From the NCBI GenBank assembly GCA_020846635.1, contig JADLDO010000043.1, positions 1-64,000 of the forward strand: 64,000 nucleotides of DNA. Reading direction: 5' to 3'. Below, piece after piece: positions 59,300-64,000 of the stretch (the stretch's first letter is position 1; each line of letters opens with the position of its first letter). The DNA is from Caldilineaceae bacterium (GTDB lineage Bacteria > Chloroflexota > Anaerolineae > Caldilineales > Caldilineaceae). A model generated the notes under the pieces. It searched no databases and was not told the origin of the DNA. It saw nothing but the letters and a program-made list of their open reading frames with translations. A program made the translations under genes and the position numbers.

Positions 59300-60649
59300 T
59301 CACTCCGGGAAGGGTGCTACTAAGGTGACATGGACCGTCGGAATGGGGATGGGAGTGATGAAGATAGGCGTAATGTAGATCGGGGTGATGGGTATCGGCT
59401 GGAATCGGGCTGTCGGTTCCGCTCTGATGAGAGGCAAGTTGATAGATTGCGTTGTCATGGTTGCTTCAGGCGCTTGGTGAGCTATGGCCGTTAGGGTAGC
59501 AGCGACGGATGTAGCGACATGCTCGCTGATGGCTGTCTCTGTGGCGATGAGGTCGGGTGTCGCGGTCGGTGTTGGCGAAATCGTAGCAGTGGGTGTGGCT
59601 GTAGTCAAAGACGGCGGCGTTGGAACGGAATCAGGTGTGTCTGGATGTGCCTCGGCTAACAATGGTTGATAAATGGCAAATGTATGCCCATTCACAGAAT
59701 CATTGGCATCATAAATAATATTGTCGATCTCGTCTGTGTCAAGCGTTCCCCAGAAGTTATTCGTCAAGTCTACGTTGGTCGGAAGCGCAGGAGAAGAACT
59801 GGTACCGACACTTACTGTTCTATGTGCGAACCCAAGTAGGCTGTTATGCTGAAATACCAGGTCATCAGGAGAGCCGGTAGGTACTGAAAGACCTAGCTCG
59901 CTAGCGTTCTGGAATAGATTGTTCTCTACCGTGGCTTGACCCGAGAACCCAACTCTAGCGCCTGAATATATGTTTCCTCTATGTTGTCCCCCTATAGATC
60001 CAATCCATGATCCCTCATAAAAGGTGGTGTTGAGACTATCAACATCCTCAAGTTCTACACGCATGCCAGCAAAAGTTGTGTCTCGAATTTGGCAGTTCCC
60101 ACTGCCACAATGACCCAAAAAGCGATCACGTCCAAAGATCTTACCGATGAATACAGAATCCTCAACTTGCCACTCCCCTGTAGAACTGAGCCAAAAATTG
60201 AATTCATAGTCTGCCTCCCCCGTCGAAACCTCAGCGTTGCTTATATATATCGGCCCTTGCCCTGGATAATTATCCCTAAGATCGTGAAGAAATATCCCTG
60301 AAATCCTTACAGGCGCACTACTCGTGCCAAGCACAAATAGCTGACCATAAGTCTCAATACGACTGATTTGATCTGGATCAATTCCCTTAACTTCCACGCC
60401 CGCCTCAATCGTCAGAGTAACACTTGGGGCAATCTGCACGTACTCAATGATATTGTATGGAGATCCAGCGGCGGTCCATGTTGAATTTTGGCGAATGACA
60501 CCTACTATATCTGTACCGTCCTGCACGGTATCACTTCCCTGTGGCGAAGACATACTTTGTCCTCGAACAGTGGGCAAGTCAATGTTGCCTAGGGCAGCCA
60601 GTAACAATCCCGCAATAATTAATAGTGTGAGTATGGCAAAAACTCTCAT
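59300..60649 (-). CDS. Exported right-handed beta-helix protein
   Basis: This 449-residue protein has a signal peptide (RVFAILTLLIIAGLLLAALG), a parallel beta-helix of repeated short strands about 70-340 (VTLTIEAGVEVKGI, GQLFVLGTSSAPVRISGIF, VENNLFQNASELGLSV, VDLTNNFWGT), a Thr/Pro-rich stalk (TATPTATISPTPTATPDL) and the motif INLPLIRAEPT before a repeated PIYITPIFITPIPIP tail. Such helices often bind or cleave polysaccharide; no catalytic site is clear. The ATG at 60649 has AGGAGG 8 bases upstream. Confidence 0.78.
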   Translation of the reverse strand: MRVFAILTLLIIAGLLLAALGNIDLPTVRGQSMSSPQGSDTVQDGTDIVGVIRQNSTWTAAGSPYNIIEYVQIAPSVTLTIEAGVEVKGIDPDQISRIETYGQLFVLGTSSAPVRISGIFLHDLRDNYPGQGPIYISNAEVSTGEADYEFNFWLSSTGEWQVEDSVFIGKIFGRDRFLGHCGSGNCQIRDTTFAGMRVELEDVDSLNTTFYEGSWIGSIGGQHRGNIYSGARVGFSGQATVENNLFQNASELGLSVPTGSPDDLVFQHNSLLGFAHRTVSVGTSSSPALPTNVDLTNNFWGTLDTDEIDNIIYDANDSVNGHTFAIYQPLLAEAHPDTPDSVPTPPSLTTATPTATISPTPTATPDLIATETAISEHVATSVAATLTAIAHQAPEATMTTQSINLPLIRAEPTARFQPIPITPIYITPIFITPIPIPTVHVTLVAPFPE

Positions 60650-60710
60650 AAATGTAACCCTCCTAGTGGGCTGATACCAGGTCAAACGACTAGTATCTGG
60701 CGGGGCAACA

Positions 60711-61886
60711 TTACTGAACCCACCGAAACCCACCCGGCAGGCTCTCACACGCTACACCGTCATTGTCGGAATCCAGCCGGTGGATGTCGCCCTTCCCCTG
60801 GCTTACGCACCAGTCGAAGCAGGCTTGTGCCGCGCTCTGGGTGCTGAAGTTGGAGCAATTTAGCGTGTTGGCATTGCATGGGCAGGGGCCCGATGGTGGG
60901 ACGGTAGGGGCGACGGTGGGCATAGTGGTGGGTACAGCCGTGGGCTGTGCTGTTGGCTCAACAGTCGGCATTGCCGTCGGCTCAGGCGTTGCCACTAGTT
61001 CAGGTTGCCGCACTAATAGCGGGACAAAAATGTAACTAACTGATACATCCTGTCCCCGCACTGGCACGTCGAAGACTGCCCTAACAGGCCTGTGGTCACT
61101 GGTAGTCATGTCGTCGGGAAAGTCGCCCTCGCGTACGATAATCTCCGATGTGGCCTGCCAGTCACGTGCAGATCCCGCCACAAAGACGAAATCCAACACG
61201 CTGTTGAAGGTGCAAGGCCAACCGCTGCATTGGGTTGTCACCAGTGCTGGGGGCTTGATCCACTCCCACACGCCGTCTGTGACCATCAGGTCATAGCCGA
61301 GATCGTGCGCTTCGGTTGCCACGTCCCAATCGAAGTTGTAGTCGCCGGTGGCGATGACAGGCAGGCTCTGGGCAGCGGCCCACTCGTTGAGCAGCGTGGC
61401 TTGGGTGTGGCGGGCATCCTCATTTGAACGATACAAATGGTTGACCATAAAGAGGAATTGGAGGCCGCTGGTTGTCTCTTCCAGAGTTACGACTAACGAG
61501 GCACGCACATTGCCGCCCACGTTCATCTCCTCCAGTTCGTCGCTGCCCAGAAGGTCGAAACGATCATCGTCATAGAGCGCGACGAGGCGATCACCGCCGC
61601 CTGTTGTGCCGGTGACGCGTGCGAACGTGGCATTCTCTCCCACTTCCGCGCCCGTCTCGTAGAGCAGCGCGTCATCATCGCCATTGACCTCGGACAGACC
61701 CCAGATGTCAACGCCATCGAACGCGGCGATCTGCCCAGCAATGGTGACGGCATCCGCGCCGCCGGATTCGACGTTCCACGACATGACGGTGAGCGGGATG
61801 GTGGCCGCTGGGAATTGGGTGGGTGCTTGGAGCCAGGTGGTGAAGGCGATGAGCGCGGTGAGCAGGGCGGTGAACGCATATCTCAT
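60711..61886 (-). CDS. Exported nuclease-type (EEP) protein with excalibur domain
   Basis: This 391-residue protein has a signal peptide, then an endonuclease/exonuclease/phosphatase domain about 32-270. It shows VMSWNVESGG (N), GLSEVNG (metal-binding E), MVNHLY, IATGDYNFDW (D, N) and TTSDHRPV (catalytic H), which are the family's core residues. A Pro/Thr linker with VSYIFVPLLVRQ follows, then a C-terminal excalibur motif DSDNDGVACE with Cys residues. It probably cleaves nucleic acid or a phosphoester outside the cell, using metal. It carries its own ribosome site (GAGGAG). Confidence 0.88.
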   Translation of the reverse strand: MRYAFTALLTALIAFTTWLQAPTQFPAATIPLTVMSWNVESGGADAVTIAGQIAAFDGVDIWGLSEVNGDDDALLYETGAEVGENATFARVTGTTGGGDRLVALYDDDRFDLLGSDELEEMNVGGNVRASLVVTLEETTSGLQFLFMVNHLYRSNEDARHTQATLLNEWAAAQSLPVIATGDYNFDWDVATEAHDLGYDLMVTDGVWEWIKPPALVTTQCSGWPCTFNSVLDFVFVAGSARDWQATSEIIVREGDFPDDMTTSDHRPVRAVFDVPVRGQDVSVSYIFVPLLVRQPELVATPEPTAMPTVEPTAQPTAVPTTMPTVAPTVPPSGPCPCNANTLNCSNFSTQSAAQACFDWCVSQGKGDIHRLDSDNDGVACESLPGGFRWVQ

Positions 61887-61955
61887 TGGGGGACTCCTCT
61901 AGGTGATGGCTTGGTGTGGATGCGCTTAGTATAGCGAAGGCGGGGCATAAGAGCA

Positions 61956-61990
61956 AAGCAAAAACGCCAGGGCAGTGATGCCCTGGCGTT
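61956..61990 (-). terminator. Terminator of the 62487-61996 unit
   Basis: On the minus strand a 12-bp stem (61979-61990 with 61963-61974) and a four-base loop are followed by a T-run. Confidence 0.85.
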
Positions 61991-61995
61991 AATTG

Positions 61996-62286
61996 TTAGT
62001 GGCGCCTGTAGTAATACTCGTTGACTGCCTTGAGCAGATTGCTCAATCCTTCTCTTAACCCTGTGCCAACTCCCATATCCTTGAGCTCAGGTTGTTTTTC
62101 CGCATAATCAGCGATGGTGATGTACTGCTCAATCTTGTCGGGGAGGTTCATCTCCAGCACTTCCTGGCGATCTTTGCTGGGTGGGAAGAGGGCGTAGATT
62201 AGCCTGTTGATGCCTTCCTCGATCTCCGCGATGTCCTTGGCGGTTAAGGGGCGTTGGAGGGAAACTCCTAAACCTCTTATGGGCAT
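61996..62286 (-). CDS. Small protein of unknown function
   Basis: This 96-residue protein (LQRPLTAKDIAEIEEGINRLIYALFPPSKDRQEVLEMNLPDKIEQYITIADYAEK) is helical and charged, with GAGGAAG before its ATG. It is followed by a good terminator, which supports it being expressed. No family recognised. Confidence 0.6.
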   Translation of the reverse strand: MPIRGLGVSLQRPLTAKDIAEIEEGINRLIYALFPPSKDRQEVLEMNLPDKIEQYITIADYAEKQPELKDMGVGTGLREGLSNLLKAVNEYYYRRH

Positions 62287-62298
62287 TACTTCCTCGAT

Positions 62299-62487
62299 CT
62301 AGGTGATTGATGTTTCAAACTGTTCCCACCTATGTTCGCACGCTGAGAGGAGGGTGTCATCGGACATTCGGCGTAGGTGGCGGGCGGGAGGGAAGTGAGT
62401 AGGGGGACGAACAGGAATACGCAAGTTGCGGAGGCGCGGCAAGGCAAAATGCTTTCGTACAACTGTTCGGAATTCGGGCGAAATCAT
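62299..62487 (-). CDS. Possible small protein upstream of the 61996 gene
   Basis: A 62-residue frame (ISPEFRTVVRKHFALPRLRNLRIPVRPPTHFPPARHLRRMSDDTLLSACEHRWEQFE) that is basic and lies 12 bases before the next start. The frame continues upstream across a terminator, so the start is uncertain. Confidence 0.35.
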   Translation of the reverse strand: MISPEFRTVVRKHFALPRLRNLRIPVRPPTHFPPARHLRRMSDDTLLSACEHRWEQFETSIT

Positions 62488-62524
62488 TTGCGATATGCCC
62501 TGTCCTGTGCTACACTCGCGCGAA

Positions 62525-62562
62525 CAAAAAAAGAAGCCCAGCGGTGGTGCGCTAGGCTTCTT
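62525..62562 (-). terminator. Terminator-like hairpin (minus strand)
   Basis: On the minus strand 8 outer pairs (62555-62562 with 62531-62538) and 4 inner pairs are followed by seven T. No minus-strand gene that needs it is seen within the following 500 bases, so it may end a short RNA. Confidence 0.6.
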
Positions 62563-62702
62563 GATATGTAGTAGCAAGGCCGCTAAGCTATTTGCTACCA
62601 CAGAGTTTAGCATGGGGTTCTCGCGCTGTCAAAACATGCGAGACTTTGTGCAATTTTGTGCAATGTAGCGCCCGCGGCAACGTGGGCGTTTTATATTGGC
62701 TT

Positions 62703-63032
62703 CAGTTTGAGATCAGAAGGGACGGGCTGACCCTCATTCTGTTTGGCGCCGGAATCGCCAAGCAGAGAAGGGACAAAACGATGAGTCAACCTAACAGCGA
62801 GAGCTGTTCAGGCAATGAAAGCAGTCCCAGTAGCGCAGATAGCACCAGCAATGCCGTCATTCACCGTGGCGACAAAACCTGGCGCTATAAATGTAGGTGG
62901 TGCGGTGAAGTACATACTGTTCGCAATGGCAGACCGCTGCAATGCCGTTGTGGACACAAGAGCATCTTTGGACTCTAAGCAGCAAATTTAATTCTTAAGC
63001 CGGGTCGGCCCGTCCCTTATGATCTCAAACCG
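62703..63032. repeat. Inverted repeat pair around a zinc-ribbon ORF
   Basis: The segment agtttgagatcagaaggga...ctgaccc (62703-62733) is matched by its complement in gggtcggcccgtccctt...ctcaaaccg (63002-63032) with about 4 differences in 29. The arms are 270 bases apart and enclose the 62781 gene. It resembles a small mobile element or a captured cassette, but no transposase is inside. Confidence 0.6.
62781..62978 (+). CDS. Small zinc-ribbon protein
   Basis: This 65-residue protein has a Ser/Asn-rich N-terminal half (QPNSESCSGNESSPSSADSTSN) and a C-terminal zinc ribbon (YKCRWCGEVHTVRNGRPLQCRCG). AAGGGA lies before the ATG. It lies entirely within the inverted-repeat pair. Unknown function. 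Confidence 0.6.
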   Translation: MSQPNSESCSGNESSPSSADSTSNAVIHRGDKTWRYKCRWCGEVHTVRNGRPLQCRCGHKSIFGL

Positions 63033-63314
63033 ACTTGGTGGCAGGGGGAAATGGAAGGTTCCGTACAATCTATTGTTAATCTAAGTATCTACTAACTCAA
63101 AGGATTGTGCAAATCCCGCTAAATTGTTGTGAGAATGATGCCAATTCAACGGGTTTGCAACCCAACGGTAATCGAAAATATCACTAAGGAGGATTTGTAT
63201 CATGAACACTTGCAAGTTGGATTGCATTTTGAAGGATGTGTAGTTAACTAGTTCGATGCGCCAGGCCAGCATACTCTGGCGGCGAATAAAACGTTAATGT
63301 TCCGGTAGTGTGAA

Positions 63315-63349
63315 AGAGAGGCGACGGAGATCGTAACCGTCGCCTCTCT
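63315..63349. terminator. 13-bp perfect hairpin
   Basis: agagaggcgacgg (63315-63327) pairs with ccgtcgcctctct (63337-63349) over a 9-base loop. There is no long T-run on either side, and CTTTC follows on the minus strand. Confidence 0.5.
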
Positions 63350-63398
63350 GCCTGAGATGCACGCTCCCACCGCGGGAATGTGCGCCGTTGCCTCTGTG

Positions 63399-63427
63399 TT
63401 ACCAAGAAGTGCAATCTCTGCTACAAT
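63399..63427 (+). promoter_or_regulatory. Promoter of the 63513 gene
   Basis: TTACCA (63399-63404) and TACAAT (63422-63427) are 17 bases apart, about 85 bases before the start codon. Confidence 0.5.
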
Positions 63428-63512
63428 GACACTCCTCCGGCGATAACGCCTACCTCATTCTTCTTGCCGTCGTTTCTTCTATCTATCCCTACGCATGTCA
63501 AAGGAGCGCGCC

Positions 63513-63782
63513 ATGCTACCGATTGGAAGGGGCCAGGGCGAGCTATGGAATGGCAACCGCTTCCTCTGCGCGGTCGACTATGACATCAGCCCATCCCTCG
63601 CCTTCGTCACAGATACCCAACATGTGAAGCTAGCTGTTCATGATTATGATTGTGAGCAACTGCTCAACATAGCCGGTCTTACACTCGTCCTGGCCGATGG
63701 CAGCCGCCATCGACTGCCGCGTCCTATCAATTTCATAAAAGACGATGGGCGTCTAGAATGCTTTGTGAGCGCAGATGTGTAA
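63513..63782 (+). CDS. Small protein of unknown function, first of two tandem paralogues
   Basis: This 89-residue protein (LPIGRGQGELWNGNRFLCAVDYDISPSLAF...LAVHDYDCEQLLNIAGLTLVLADGSRHRLPRPINFIKDDGRLECFVSADV) is beta-rich. The ATG at 63513 has AAGGAG 7 bases upstream. The next gene shares its opening, so this is a repeated family. Unknown function. Confidence 0.7.
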   Translation: MLPIGRGQGELWNGNRFLCAVDYDISPSLAFVTDTQHVKLAVHDYDCEQLLNIAGLTLVLADGSRHRLPRPINFIKDDGRLECFVSADV

Positions 63783-63874
63783 CTAATTGTATCAGCGAAT
63801 GTCACCCCCCCTACTGCTTAGCGCAGTGACCCAGCTATAATTTCCTTCCTAGCGATCAGATGAAGGAGGGGATC

Positions 63875-64000
63875 ATGCTGCCGGTCGAACAGGGCAGTGG
63901 TCAGATCTGGCAAGATGAGCAATTTCTCTGCGACATCGACTATGATATAGACGAGCCGTTGGTATCCGCCAATGGTCATAAGATCCAGCGCGTTACCTTT
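63875..64000 (+). CDS. Second tandem paralogue, truncated by the window edge
   Basis: The first 42 residues (LPVEQGSGQIWQDEQFLCDIDYDIDEPL...) align with the previous protein's opening (LPIGRGQGELWNGNRFLCAVDYDISPSL). GAAGGAGG lies before the ATG. The remainder lies beyond the window. Confidence 0.65.
   Translation, partial: MLPVEQGSGQIWQDEQFLCDIDYDIDEPLVSANGHKIQRVTF

Larger units (their letters stand above)
62979..63512. other. Intergenic region without a supported gene
   Basis: Besides the right arm of the inverted repeat (63002-63032), I see a 13-bp perfect hairpin (63315-63349) with a short T-containing flank and a promoter at 63399-63427 for the following gene. A 63-codon frame on the minus strand (63081-63272) lacks a ribosome site and has unlikely composition. 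Confidence 0.45.

Noticed and set aside
62592..62781. Longer version of the zinc-ribbon gene starting at TTG 62592
   Set aside because: The extension crosses the left arm of the inverted repeat; the ATG at 62781 has AAGGGA before it.
63081..63272. A 63-codon frame on the minus strand
   Set aside because: No ribosome site and unusual composition (IELVNYTSFKMQSNLQVFMIQ); nothing suggests a real gene.

Overview
The window looks like a chromosome segment of a Chloroflexota bacterium (Caldilinea/Anaerolineae-like; inference) carrying a large temperate siphovirus-type prophage. The chromosomal part has moderately high GC and encodes sulfolipid synthesis (SqdB/SqdX), a bactofilin, PlsY and a two-permease glycine-betaine-type importer. 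Several exported proteins beyond the phage late genes share a short C-terminal (I/F)x(L/V)P(L/A)...(R/K) motif that I associate with exported Chloroflexota proteins.

Bases 1-22077 are host genes: a liv branched-chain amino acid ABC operon (livJ end, livH, livM, livG, livF), a BrnT/BrnA toxin-antitoxin pair whose toxin has a frameshifted end, the divergent sulfoquinovosyl-lipid genes sqdX and sqdB, pyruvate phosphate dikinase, a TetR regulator that shares an operator sequence with a downstream ABA4-like membrane gene, a further membrane protein, the betaine system split between proX (+) and proVW (-), and the housekeeping genes plsY, bactofilin, prs and rdgB.

Bases of about 22200-57733 are the prophage. 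It begins with a structured non-coding RNA and a cI-type switch (XRE repressor with back-to-back consensus promoters), followed by an early operon with a Rad52-like annealing protein. A second, much larger structured RNA surrounds a tRNA-Trp. Next come two holin-like proteins, a three-domain lysin, a ParB-methyltransferase fusion, a small antisense gene cluster, terminase, a Mu-like portal/gpF head module, capsid, tail tube, frameshifted tail chaperones, tape measure, baseplate and a fiber with an S74 self-cleaving chaperone. A secreted-protein gene sits backwards inside the tail module. No integrase or attachment site could be identified, so the exact prophage ends are open.

Bases 57734-64000 hold exported proteins (a beta-helix protein, and a secreted nuclease with an excalibur domain), zinc-ribbon proteins, one of them bracketed by an inverted repeat, and two tandem paralogues of unknown function running off the end. 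The strongest candidates for something undescribed are the two phage RNAs, at 22203-22510 and 27125-27778.
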